Origin: Bacteroidales bacterium UBA1192
Lineage (GTDB): Bacteria; Bacteroidota; Bacteroidia; Bacteroidales; Bacteroidaceae
NCBI GenBank assembly: GCA_002310175.1
Contig: DBYG01000044.1
Coordinates: 51,385-115,384 of the forward strand
Reading direction: 5' to 3'
Length of the DNA stretch: 64,000 nt
In this document: piece by piece, positions 52,701-60,998 of the stretch
Layout of the letters: each line of letters opens with the position of its first letter
Numbering within the stretch: position 1 is the first letter of the stretch
Notes under the pieces: generated by a model
Seen by the model: the letters and a program-made list of their open reading frames with translations, nothing else
Databases searched by the model: none
Told to the model about the DNA's origin: nothing
Position numbers and translations under genes: made by a program

Positions 52701-53706
52701 CAGCAGCATACTGATTAGGATGCACCATGGTGACATCAAGGCGTGCAACAGGGATGACGGGATAAAGGGAAGTGTGTTCTCTTTCCGTCTGCCACTTGGC
52801 AACGGACATCTGAAACCTGAGGAGATGGTGCATACGGAGGAGTTGAAGAGAACCAGCCTGGAACAGGAACGTACGATACTTGACGGGCATGAATCCACAT
52901 CCAGGCATCCCTCATACGGTTCCGTGAAGGTTCTCGTTGCCGATGATGACGATACCATGCTTAACTATATCAATGACAGTCTGAAACATCAATACCGGAT
53001 AATCACCTGTCACAATGGTCAGGAGGCTCTTAAGATAGCCATTTCACAGAAACCGGACATAATCGTATCCGATGTGGTCATGCCTGAGATGGACGGAATA
53101 CAGCTTGTCAAGACCCTTAAGAGCAACTCTTTGGTAAGCCATATCCCTGTCATACTGCTTTCCGGAAAGAACAAACTGCAGGACAGGATGGCCGGGATGG
53201 AGACAGGGGCTGATTACTATCTGCCCAAACCGTTCTATATGCGTGAACTCAAGACCATAGTGGCAAACCTGCTCAACAACCGTCTTATTATAAAGGGAAA
53301 GTATTCCGGTAAGCAGGAACAGAAGGACAAGGTCACCCCGGTAGAGTTCATGTCGAGCGATGAGCTCTTCATGAAACGTGTCATGGAGATTGTGAACAGC
53401 AATATAGCCAACAGTGACTTCGATGTGGAGCAGATGGTGGAGAAGATAGGTATTAGCCGCACACATCTTCATCGCCAGCTCAAGCGTCTGACAGGATTCT
53501 CTGCCACCAAGTTCGTGCAGAACATAAGAATGCAGCAGGCTCTTAAGCTGCTCAAGGAGAAGAAGATGAATGTGACTCAGATTGCCTATTCAGTGGGATT
53601 CTCCTCACAGACCTATTTCTCCACCACTTTCAAGCAGTACTATGGAGTCAGTCCTCTGGAGTATATCAGGCAGATCGAGGAGGAAGAGGGGAAGAATACC
53701 GATTGA
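49711..53706 (+). CDS. Hybrid two-component system sensor/regulator (HTCS)
   Basis: A one-protein glycan sensor of 1331 residues. In order: signal peptide (1-21), two seven-bladed propellers made of Reg_prop repeats (about 25-640), a Y_Y_Y domain (about 690-755), transmembrane helix (about 765-787), HisKA with H806, HATPase_c (LSNAFKYTS, DTGIGLD, GMGIGLNYS), receiver with D1121 (VSDVVMP) and an AraC-type DNA-binding domain (about 1225-1325). Oddity: the H-box reads AHEICAPM, not the usual HExRTPL. Regulators of this class control polysaccharide utilisation genes. No SusC/SusD lies in the window, so its targets may be the nearby esterase and glycosidase genes or lie elsewhere. Confidence 0.94.
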   Translation: MKRLLAFMVMSHLLMFHGLMAQRSFSYTVDQLSDNRIHAICQDSIGFVWIGTENGLNKFDGYRFYQYFPDESDSLSLISNYVRSLCRDRGGRLWIGLNRGIQYMNPGENIFHKVEFPGDNRPYVQQITQFMDGRIWIATLGSGIFVIDPLNPDKAEYLTSVNSVTETNGVFRAILEDEQGVVWLASSQGLWRYEPASESMTLFMPDIINGDVVGLNMDSKGDIFITTRRDVYLWHSSGSSVEKISPSEGIREITHSFMDPDDEFMISIRGNGLLVYDRNAHRMHRMPRETAERVLDRLDVSAMYMDKSGNRWVGCFLSQLMLFANDDDRSTVKYWHFSDYREAVSGTVTSLVSDDDGNLWIGYNNNGLTEMSPDGNMILKGDPTSYANSLFMDSHKRIWVGQYSGGLYLLNRKTGELENKVRNEITSVSAIAEDHQGRIYFAEPGDGFSQLDPQDMKVSHYSSIARHSNGQWLSNEWIYSMSVDGQNRLWLGHDNGADCFDIDQGNFMRLTSLKNAIGSSSCRAILSDSNGLIWFGTSNGLFLYDPELGSTRRFGQEDGLISNDIRGIMEDNTGSIWVSTRSGYNMIDPGTYRLSLYLSDESLYNNVSIFDVKSGIIYSGGNYGICLFKPENIVSRSVLNGVLVTGLYLNERRVTAQNLSGKRQISGKPLVMTDRINLAYKDNSFTMELSTLNYGFENGISYEYTLDEKGRDGWSSTPAGVNRISFYKLGYGKKTLHVRARLNDTVSEVRKYMIRIAPPWYATPFAYAFYFIIVAVLATVIYLVYRDRRAKKENETKLDSFINVAHEICAPMTMVISPLEEMLEDETISEENMSQLRLIHKNSTRILSLVNQLLDIRKYDEGSMQLRFAETDLVNFLMGPFDLYTQSAEHRGITYTFRHVMPELNVWIDRDSIDKVMMNLLSNAFKYTSDEGTIDVSLDVGTDDNESGPLHNYVRISVTDTGIGLDTADTEHLFDRFYRARNDKTSATSGMGIGLNYSSILIRMHHGDIKACNRDDGIKGSVFSFRLPLGNGHLKPEEMVHTEELKRTSLEQERTILDGHESTSRHPSYGSVKVLVADDDDTMLNYINDSLKHQYRIITCHNGQEALKIAISQKPDIIVSDVVMPEMDGIQLVKTLKSNSLVSHIPVILLSGKNKLQDRMAGMETGADYYLPKPFYMRELKTIVANLLNNRLIIKGKYSGKQEQKDKVTPVEFMSSDELFMKRVMEIVNSNIANSDFDVEQMVEKIGISRTHLHRQLKRLTGFSATKFVQNIRMQQALKLLKEKKMNVTQIAYSVGFSSQTYFSTTFKQYYGVSPLEYIRQIEEEEGKNTD

Positions 53707-53712
53707 GAGCTT

Positions 53713-54549
53713 TCAGTCCTCAAGCCGGTGCAGCAGTTCTATCTCATCCGCCCAGAGGCTTTCGTCAGGAGTCTCCAGTATGAAAGGTATGTCATCAAGA
53801 GCATGATCCTGCATTATCTTGCGGAAAAAATCCAGACCGAGGAACCCTTTGCCGATGGAGTCGTGGCGGTCCACTCGTGACCCCAGTTCTTTCTTGCTGT
53901 CGTTCAGGTGGATGGCGCGGAGATAACTCATGCCTATCTCTTTGTCGAAATCCTCCCACACGCTTTCATAGTCGTTCTTGATGTCGTAGCCGGCTGTGTA
54001 GGTGTGGCATGTGTCAATGCAAACTCCCACGCGGCTCTTGTCGTTCACACCGTCTATTATACGCCTTATCTGCCAGAACGCGAATCCTATGTTGGATCCC
54101 TGGCCAGCGGTATTCTCTATCACTGCCGTCACACTTGAGGTCCGTTCGAGAGCCATGTTAATGCTCTCCGCTATACGGTCCATGCACACCTCGGGGGTAA
54201 TCTGCCTGAGGTGGCTTCCTGGGTGGAAATTGAGCATGGTCAGGCCGAGCTGTTCACATCGGTGCATCTCGTCTATGAATGACTGGCGGGATTTTTCAAG
54301 TCCTTCGGTATCGGGACTGCCCAGATTTATCAGATAACTGTCATGGGGCAGTATATAACGGTTCCCTATACCGCTTTCCGCCACCTTCTCCCTGAACTGT
54401 TCTATTTCATTCTGCTGTAGGGGTGTGCTGAACCACTGCCTTTGGTTTTTCGTGAACAGTGCAAATGCAGAGGCACCTACAGCCATCGCATTGACAGGTG
54501 CGTTCTGCACGCCTCCCGATGCCGATACATGAGGACCTATCTTTTTCAT
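53713..54549 (-). CDS. nfo: Endonuclease IV (AP endonuclease)
   Basis: It cuts DNA at abasic sites during base excision repair using three zinc ions. The 278-residue protein has the family motifs PHVSASGG at the start, [26 protein letters not shown] and [17 protein letters not shown], and the final metal-binding ETPD. It is the last gene of a minus-strand operon (DUF389 protein, mutS2, nfo), 13 nt after mutS2, and converges with the HTCS gene, 6 nt apart. Confidence 0.95.
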   Translation of the reverse strand: MKKIGPHVSASGGVQNAPVNAMAVGASAFALFTKNQRQWFSTPLQQNEIEQFREKVAESGIGNRYILPHDSYLINLGSPDTEGLEKSRQSFIDEMHRCEQLGLTMLNFHPGSHLRQITPEVCMDRIAESINMALERTSSVTAVIENTAGQGSNIGFAFWQIRRIIDGVNDKSRVGVCIDTCHTYTAGYDIKNDYESVWEDFDKEIGMSYLRAIHLNDSKKELGSRVDRHDSIGKGFLGLDFFRKIMQDHALDDIPFILETPDESLWADEIELLHRLED

Positions 54550-54562
54550 AATCTTTTATTGT

Positions 54563-57070
54563 TTATCCGAGGTCCACTACAGTGATGCCGTGACCTCCGA
54601 ACTGGATATGCTCATCGTGATAATCCATCACTGCCGGGACTGTGTGCAGATACTGGCGGATCAGGTTACGAAGAATGCCGTTGCCTGTGCCGTGCAGTAT
54701 GCGTACACGGCTCATCCCTATCAGGGTGGCATCATCAATGAAATGCATGACGGTCTGTATGGCTTCTTCACCTCTCATTCCACGTACATCAAGATCCGGC
54801 TTGAAGGCCAGTTTCCGGTTGTATATATCCTCCCGGGTCTGTCTGCTCACATAGGTTGCCGTACGTACATCCTGTGCCTTTACAGGCTGTGCAGGCTCCA
54901 GACGGCTGGACTTCACTACGGTGGTTATCTGTCCGAACGCGACCGTTATGTCATTCCTGTTCACGCTAATAACCTCACCTACGGAGGTTTGGCCTTTCAG
55001 CCTTACCGTGTCGCCTGGTGAGTAGGACTGAAGGACGGAATGTCCTTTGTCCTGGCTTTCTTTCGGGCCGTTCGTGCTGTTCGTGTTTTTTTCCTGTTTT
55101 CGCTTAGCCCTGCGTTCCTGACTCTGACGTATGCGCTCCATCTTTCGCTGGATCTTCTGCTCCTCCTCGCTGTCGGCCTGATGGCTTTCGATTGTGTCCT
55201 TGAATTCTGTCAGTTCCCTGCGGGCCAGACGGGTCAGTTCCTTGTCGGCCTGAGCCTCCTTTATGGTACGTATGGTGTTCTCAATCATGGCGTTGGAATC
55301 CTGAATCAGCTGGTCAGCCTTCTCCTTGGCTTCACGGATGATTGACTTGCGCTCTTTTTGGATCGATTCCAGTTCCTGGCGATGCTGTTCTATCTGCTGG
55401 TCGAGCTGTTTCTCCAGTTGATGGACATTCTGCCGCTTGTTCTCCCAGTAGCGTTTGTCACGGACAATGTCCTGAAGGTATTTGTCGGCATTTATATAGT
55501 CACGTCCTACAATCCGGGAGGCATCATCTATCACATCTTCAGGCAGTCCTATCTTACGGGCTATCTCCACTGCAAACGAGCTGCCGGGATTGCCGGTCTG
55601 CAGGATATACAGAGGCTGCATAAGATGGCGATCGTAAAGCATAGCTCCGTTCCTTATCCCATCGTTACTGTCGGCATAGTGCTTCAGGTTCTGGTAATGG
55701 GTGGTTATGACCCCGAACACGTGGTTCCTGTTGAAACGCATCAGCACGGCCTCGGCAATAGCCCCTCCTATGTTAGGCTCAGTACCGCTGCCAAATTCGT
55801 CAATGAGTATAAGGCTGCGGTTGTCGGCATATTTCATCATGTTCTTCATGTTGAGCAGATGGCTGGAGTAGGTGGAGAGGTCATCGTCAATGCTCTGCTC
55901 GTCACCTATGTCAATGAAGATGCTCTTGAATATGCCTGCATGGCTGTTGGGACGCATGGGTACCGGGATGCCGCATTGCAGCATATATTGTAAAAGACCC
56001 ACTGTCTTGAGGCAGACGGACTTGCCTCCGGCGTTAGGACCGGATATGAGCAGTATGCTGTTCTTTGAGTCAAGTTCTATGTCCAGAGGTACGGCTGTCC
56101 CTCCGTGGCGGGAGAGTGACTGCTTGAGGAGCGGATGCACAGCCTGCACCCAGTCAACCACTGTCTTGCGTTCAAGAACAGGCTTGCACGCCTCAAAGTC
56201 AATGGCCATTCGTGCCTTGGCACGGATAAAATCAATCTCTGCCATGAAGGAGTATGATTCCAGGATGGAAGGTATATCAGGGCGGATTGAGTCGGTAAAG
56301 GCAGTCAGTATCCTTACCACTTCACGCTTTTCATCAGCCTCGAGTGCCCGTATGCGATTGTTGGCCTCCACCACCTCCTCAGGCTCTATGAACACCGTTT
56401 TTCCGGATGCTGACTCATCATGAACTATACCTCGAATCTTGCGTTTCAGGCCGGGAGCCACGGGAAGCACCAAACGACCGTCACGCATTGTGGGAGCGGC
56501 ATCCTTATCCACCAGACCATCGGCCTGAGCCTGCTTGAGTATGCCGTTCAGGATACGTGAAATGCTGAATGAGGTGTTGGCCAGATCCATGCGTATGCGG
56601 TACAGATCGGGCGAAGCGTTGTCCTTGAGCTTGCCGAATTTGGTCAGGATACGGTTTATTCCCTGTGTTATGACAGGGAAGAGAGCCACACTTGAGGCCA
56701 GTTCAGTGAGGTTAGGGTAGAGACCCTGGTTCTCCTCACGGTTGAGGAACTCCACAATGCCGCTTATGGTCTCCAGTGATTTCCATAGTCCAAGCAGTTC
56801 TGTCTCGTCCAGCCATGTTCCTATCACCTTTATTCTGGCCAGAGCCTCCGTGAGGTCGTGGTAGTTCTGGTCCGGGAATGATTTTCCACCGGTTATGATG
56901 CTCATGAACTCCATCGTCTGGTCCAGAGCTTTGCTGACGGTCTGGTAATCGGTCTGGAAATGCATCTCTTTCACAAGACGCATTCCGAGCGGGCAGATGC
57001 AACGGTCGGCAAGCATCTGCCTTATCTCAACAAAACCTGTCTTCTGTTCAAAACTGTCCGGATAGATCAT
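54563..57070 (-). CDS. mutS2: MutS2 family ATPase/endonuclease
   Basis: MutS2 suppresses recombination and, in some species, rescues collided ribosomes. The 835-residue protein has the helical lever region, a MutS ATPase with Walker A GPNAGGKS (about 343-350), DEFGSGTEP (Walker B) and a THYQNLK switch region. A long charged coiled-coil (about 510-640) and a C-terminal Smr nuclease domain (about 760-835, LDVRGMRGEEA and HGTGNGILR) follow. It lacks the N-terminal mismatch-recognition domain of MutS, as expected. It lies 20 nt after the DUF389 gene. Confidence 0.95.
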   Translation of the reverse strand: MIYPDSFEQKTGFVEIRQMLADRCICPLGMRLVKEMHFQTDYQTVSKALDQTMEFMSIITGGKSFPDQNYHDLTEALARIKVIGTWLDETELLGLWKSLETISGIVEFLNREENQGLYPNLTELASSVALFPVITQGINRILTKFGKLKDNASPDLYRIRMDLANTSFSISRILNGILKQAQADGLVDKDAAPTMRDGRLVLPVAPGLKRKIRGIVHDESASGKTVFIEPEEVVEANNRIRALEADEKREVVRILTAFTDSIRPDIPSILESYSFMAEIDFIRAKARMAIDFEACKPVLERKTVVDWVQAVHPLLKQSLSRHGGTAVPLDIELDSKNSILLISGPNAGGKSVCLKTVGLLQYMLQCGIPVPMRPNSHAGIFKSIFIDIGDEQSIDDDLSTYSSHLLNMKNMMKYADNRSLILIDEFGSGTEPNIGGAIAEAVLMRFNRNHVFGVITTHYQNLKHYADSNDGIRNGAMLYDRHLMQPLYILQTGNPGSSFAVEIARKIGLPEDVIDDASRIVGRDYINADKYLQDIVRDKRYWENKRQNVHQLEKQLDQQIEQHRQELESIQKERKSIIREAKEKADQLIQDSNAMIENTIRTIKEAQADKELTRLARRELTEFKDTIESHQADSEEEQKIQRKMERIRQSQERRAKRKQEKNTNSTNGPKESQDKGHSVLQSYSPGDTVRLKGQTSVGEVISVNRNDITVAFGQITTVVKSSRLEPAQPVKAQDVRTATYVSRQTREDIYNRKLAFKPDLDVRGMRGEEAIQTVMHFIDDATLIGMSRVRILHGTGNGILRNLIRQYLHTVPAVMDYHDEHIQFGGHGITVVDLG

Positions 57071-57090
57071 TTCAGTTCATTATATAAATG

Positions 57091-58443
57091 TCATTCCGCC
57101 AATATCCTGATGTTCGAAGTGCCGGTTCGGTTGGTCAGCCAGTGCCTGATAAGGTCAATGTCCGGTTCGGAACCCTCCTGGAACGAGAGCGTACATATAT
57201 AGACGGTGTCAGTAGGAGTACCTTCCGCGTTGTAAGAGACGTGACGTGAGAGCGACATTTCATTCAGTTCCGGAACGAATATACCTAACTCGCGTGTCAT
57301 ATTACTTACAGCCAGAGTGTCAGCCATGCGTATGGAGGATAGCTGTTCCTGCAGGTGTGAAATCTGACGGTTCTTCTCATTAAGCATCTCAGAGTAGTTG
57401 CTCTGAAGAGCTGAAATGGCTATACCTCCGCCCTCCTGATTGGACTGACGCACCAGCAGGTCAGCCTTGGGCAGATGATACACGCTTGACATTTGGCTCC
57501 GAATGTTGTTTATCACGTTCTCCGATAGCGGCTCACCGAACAGACGCACCTCAATCACAGACTGCTTGCGACGGCCTGGATTATATTCAGCCGATGACTC
57601 CACCACGAATGTGTTGTCATAGTTGAATGCCTCATCCACAAAATGCCTGTAGTTGGCATCGAATGACGAACGTTGTATGATAGAGACCGCAATGATGATG
57701 CTTGGCAGGGTGACCAGAATGATAATCAACACCATAGCTCTCTTGAGTTTCTTTAGTTTCTGCGGTTCAAGTTCACCTATCATCTTGAATTTCATGACTC
57801 TGGTAACGATGAATGATGCCAGTGCTATGAATATGGAGTTTATGGTGAAGAGATACAGCGCTCCCAGCATGAAACGGAACTGGAATGTGGCCAGCCCGTA
57901 ACCTACCGTGCAGAGTGGGGGCATAAGTGCTGTGGCGATAGCCACTCCGGGTATTACGGTGCCGGTGCGGTCCTTACGTGTCTGCGCCACCATACCGGCC
58001 AGACCACCGAACAGTGCAATCAGAATGTCATATGTGGTGGGTTGTGTCCTGGCCAGCAGTTCGCTCTGTGTAGAGCTTATGAGTGGGAGTGTGAAAAATA
58101 TGGCCGATGTGATCAAGCTCACCACAATCATTATCAGGAAGTTCCTGAGTGACTCCTTCAGCAGCGTGAAATCATATACACCCATGGAGTAGCCCATTCC
58201 TATGATAGGACCCATAAGCGGGGAGATGAGCATGGCACCTATTATTACAGCTGTAGAGTTGGTGTTCAAACCGAGTGAAGCAATGAATATGGCAAATATA
58301 AGAACCCAGAGATTAGTACCCCTGATCATTATCCCCTTATGTATATTTGAGTTGACCTCCTCCTGTGATGCGGCATCGGCTCCCAGGGCAAATCTGTGCA
58401 ACACCCGGTTCTTCAAGAATCCTTGAATAGTTTCCTTGCTCAT
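57091..58443 (-). CDS. DUF389 / TIGR00341 family membrane protein
   Basis: The start at 58443 (MSKETIQGF) gives 450 residues; the longer frame to 58518 adds an unlikely N-terminus. About eight hydrophobic segments lie in residues 45-270, including the family signature AVIIGAMLISPLMGPIIGMG. A soluble C-terminal part of mixed alpha/beta type (about 270-450) follows. The function of the family is not established. It is first in the transcription unit with mutS2 and nfo. Confidence 0.85.
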   Translation of the reverse strand: MSKETIQGFLKNRVLHRFALGADAASQEEVNSNIHKGIMIRGTNLWVLIFAIFIASLGLNTNSTAVIIGAMLISPLMGPIIGMGYSMGVYDFTLLKESLRNFLIMIVVSLITSAIFFTLPLISSTQSELLARTQPTTYDILIALFGGLAGMVAQTRKDRTGTVIPGVAIATALMPPLCTVGYGLATFQFRFMLGALYLFTINSIFIALASFIVTRVMKFKMIGELEPQKLKKLKRAMVLIIILVTLPSIIIAVSIIQRSSFDANYRHFVDEAFNYDNTFVVESSAEYNPGRRKQSVIEVRLFGEPLSENVINNIRSQMSSVYHLPKADLLVRQSNQEGGGIAISALQSNYSEMLNEKNRQISHLQEQLSSIRMADTLAVSNMTRELGIFVPELNEMSLSRHVSYNAEGTPTDTVYICTLSFQEGSEPDIDLIRHWLTNRTGTSNIRILAE

Positions 58444-58491
58444 TGTTTCATATATATTTTGTGCAAAGTAATCAAAAAATGTGGGATACTG

Positions 58492-58523
58492 TTTGTAGTT
58501 TCCAAAAAAAATATTCACCTTTG
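58492..58523 (+). promoter_or_regulatory. Probable tRNA-Ser promoter
   Basis: TTTG at 58492-58495, 20 nt, then CACCTTTG (58516-58523), one mismatch to TAnnTTTG; the tRNA begins 37 nt later. Confidence 0.45.
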
Positions 58524-58560
58524 CACCGCTCTAACGGAAACAGACATCCGTCTGGGGTTT

Positions 58561-58645
58561 GGAAGGATGGCAGAGTGGTCGAATGCGGCGGTCTTGAAAA
58601 CCGTTGACCTTCACGGGTCCGGGGGTTCGAATCCCTCTTCTTCCG
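58561..58645 (+). tRNA. tRNA-Ser (anticodon UGA)
   Basis: The acceptor stem GGAAGGA (58561-58567) pairs with TTCTTCC (58638-58644); the discriminator is G58645 and CCA is not encoded. The anticodon loop is CTTGAAA with anticodon TGA at 58595-58597. The T arm is GGGGG-TTCGAAT-CCCTC. The long variable arm (about 58606-58620) is typical of serine tRNAs. Confidence 0.95.
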
Positions 58646-58647
58646 CA

Positions 58648-58680
58648 AAAATAAGGGTCGCTAAACGCGGCCCTTATTTT
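58648..58680 (+). terminator. Terminator after tRNA-Ser
   Basis: AAAATAAGGG (58648-58657) pairs with CCCTTATTTT (58671-58680), followed by T-rich sequence. Confidence 0.75.
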
Positions 58681-58699
58681 TATTCCAGAAGAGGATTTC

Positions 58700-58732
58700 G
58701 TACAATTGGGGCCTGACCCCAATTGTATCATT
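58700..58732 (+). repeat. Palindromic repeat, copy C
   Basis: A perfect palindrome: TACAATTGGGG (58701-58711), loop CCTGA, CCCCAATTGTA (58717-58727). It overlaps the end of the GH43 gene: the stop TGA (58730-58728) supplies the ATCA part of the TATCATT extension shared with copy A. As a hairpin it might also mark the 3' end of the GH43 transcript. Confidence 0.75.
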
Positions 58733-60878
58733 TTGAGATGTTGATCTTGTAGTACTTGGTCTGCTTGCTGGTGGTACCGGGGTAGAGGTACTCGGCAGTT
58801 ATGAGGGCTGTTCCCTCATCGCCCTTGATCTGATCTACCCAGAACTGCATGGTTGACCAGAGGCATTCCACGGAAATCTTGGATTTCTGGCCGGGTTCCA
58901 GCTTGTAGTCCATCTCATAGTGGCTGTTGTCCACATAGCCGTTGTTGTCGTTGGAGTGAACGGGTTCTGTGGGAAGCTCAATCTCCTTTCCTCCTATCTT
59001 CACGGTGAGGTAGGGAGGTATCGGGCGCTTGAGCGACTGTACGGTGGTGCTGAATCCGCAGCCATAGAACTGGCCAATGGCACCGTCAATAGCAGCATCG
59101 AACACCAGATAGATGGCATGCTTGCCTTCCACGTCATCTACGAATTCCGATACGTCCACTGTGTATTTCTCCACAGCGTCAACGGGTGAGTTGGCGGGAA
59201 TCTTTATCTTGCCTATCTCCTTACCCTTCCATACATCATTGGCCCAGGGACCGTCCATCATCACTTTGATGTTGATACCACCTTCACCGGCAGTCCTCTT
59301 GAACCATACGTTGAATGAAGAGTGCATCTTGGATGTGGTGCCGTCAAATGCCTTAACGCCCTTGCTGTCTTTCTTCAGACCACCCAGACCGAAATATTTG
59401 TAACCGATTATGTCACCTGCATCCACATTGCAAACCTGCTCGTTGTTCCAGATGTCCCAGTTGTCCTGCAGGGAATTGCGGTTCTGACGTCCGTCCTTGT
59501 TGGTGAACACGCACGCATAACCCGCTGAATAGTAGGCGTACGGGGGAAGACCGTAGATATTGAATCCCTCGGATGTAACCTCAGCACCTGAGTAGCAGTC
59601 GCCGTTTGAAGCCTTAGCCTCCCATATCTCATTAGGAGCATATGGGTCATAGCCGTGCAGGACAACCTTACCTCCCTGTGACACGGGCTTCTCATCCCAC
59701 TCAATCTTAACGGGAGCTACCATAGCCTGACGGGCGTTGCCGTTGCCTCTCGGGGGACGATGGTAGAATATGTACCACTGGTCACCTATCTGCTGGATGC
59801 TACCATGGGTGTTGTGGGCGAAGTTGCTGGTCATGAGCTTGGTACCATCCTCGTTCAGGGTGACGCCACGGGAATCTACAGCCACTCCACCGCTCTTCCA
59901 CGGGCCCAGAGGAGTATCGGCATAGCAATAACGCAGTGCTGAGTTGGTTGAACCAAGTCCGTAATCAGGACCGGAATAGCCGGAGAATATCATCACGTAC
60001 TTGTTACCTACCTGACGGATGGATGAAGCTTCAAAGAAATTGAACTGACCGGGATCCTGACCCTCCACAAGTGCGGTATAGACTGTACCCTCGCGGTCAC
60101 GTACGCGGCCGTAGCTTGAACTGGCAGGGAGGAACGGTGAGATTCGTTCGGTACCGGGACGTACGGAGTACATGGTGCTCTGGTCAAGTTGAGCGGCTGT
60201 AGAGCCTTGGAAACCCCAGTAACCGTATGCACGGAAACCTATGGCATAATCCGGATCGTTCTTGTCTGTTATCTTCTCAATGAATACAGAGGGGTCAAAA
60301 CCTATGCAGCTTCCCTGAATGGCTGCTCCGTTCTCATCGAGGTTGAGCGGAGTGAAGGGGCCGTCGGGGCGGTCACCCTTGCAGACCATTGCCTCACGGC
60401 GCGGGCCACGGCTATGGGGATACAGATAATAGACTTTCTTGTCCTTGCCTTTTTCGTCCTTCTCAATAACCTCCACAAGGTCAGGGGCATACATCACGTC
60501 CCAGCGACCGTTGGTGGCCTGATAGGTGAATATAGGGCCCTCATCACGCCATTCGTTGAGGTCCTCGATAGGAGCAGACCATACGCGGATATCAGGTCCG
60601 CAGTAGCGGTTGGCGCTTACGTCATGTGAACCTATGATGTATGCACGGTAGTGGCCGGGACGGTCAGGATCCTCAAACACCTTGGGTTCGCCGTCAGGCA
60701 CATGTTCCCAGAGCGGCAGGTAGGGGTTGCCGCGTCCGCCATAATTATGGACAAAACGCTGTGAAGCTTTAACCTGGCCCTCCTGGACCTTCTTCGCAGC
60801 GAAACTGTTCTGTGTGGACAGAACCAAAGCGCATGCAAGAATAAGCATCACGCTTCTGAAAAGTCTGTTGACATTCAT
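58728..60878 (-). CDS. GH43 family glycosidase with C-terminal carbohydrate-binding-like modules
   Basis: It is probably an arabinofuranosidase or xylosidase. The 716-residue exported protein has a signal peptide (ending FA-AK) and a five-bladed propeller (about 45-420). By family pattern the candidate catalytic residues are D70 (FEDPD), D195 (GFDPS) and E283 (FFEAS), with H358 in NTHGS. After it come a CBM6-like beta sandwich (about 455-620) and a small Ig-like domain (about 630-716). Exact specificity cannot be read from sequence. Its stop codon lies in the edge of a palindromic repeat. Confidence 0.88.
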   Translation of the reverse strand: MNVNRLFRSVMLILACALVLSTQNSFAAKKVQEGQVKASQRFVHNYGGRGNPYLPLWEHVPDGEPKVFEDPDRPGHYRAYIIGSHDVSANRYCGPDIRVWSAPIEDLNEWRDEGPIFTYQATNGRWDVMYAPDLVEVIEKDEKGKDKKVYYLYPHSRGPRREAMVCKGDRPDGPFTPLNLDENGAAIQGSCIGFDPSVFIEKITDKNDPDYAIGFRAYGYWGFQGSTAAQLDQSTMYSVRPGTERISPFLPASSSYGRVRDREGTVYTALVEGQDPGQFNFFEASSIRQVGNKYVMIFSGYSGPDYGLGSTNSALRYCYADTPLGPWKSGGVAVDSRGVTLNEDGTKLMTSNFAHNTHGSIQQIGDQWYIFYHRPPRGNGNARQAMVAPVKIEWDEKPVSQGGKVVLHGYDPYAPNEIWEAKASNGDCYSGAEVTSEGFNIYGLPPYAYYSAGYACVFTNKDGRQNRNSLQDNWDIWNNEQVCNVDAGDIIGYKYFGLGGLKKDSKGVKAFDGTTSKMHSSFNVWFKRTAGEGGINIKVMMDGPWANDVWKGKEIGKIKIPANSPVDAVEKYTVDVSEFVDDVEGKHAIYLVFDAAIDGAIGQFYGCGFSTTVQSLKRPIPPYLTVKIGGKEIELPTEPVHSNDNNGYVDNSHYEMDYKLEPGQKSKISVECLWSTMQFWVDQIKGDEGTALITAEYLYPGTTSKQTKYYKINISK

Positions 60879-60926
60879 TTTTGATTATAATTGGTTTTAG
60901 GTTTGAATAGCGTTTAATTCAGATTA

Positions 60927-60934
60927 CAAAAATA
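60927..60934 (-). promoter_or_regulatory. -7 element for the GH43 gene
   Basis: TATTTTTG on the minus strand, 48 nt before ATG 60878; a TTTG lies 22 nt further upstream. Confidence 0.5.
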
Positions 60935-60998
60935 GTCAAAAGTTAATTTATTCCAACAAAAAAAGAATAAACTGTTCATAATACCGGATAACCGGTAA

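Noticed and set aside
58396..58716. Open frame crossing tRNA-Ser
   Set aside because: It reads through the tRNA and its terminator, and is open by chance.
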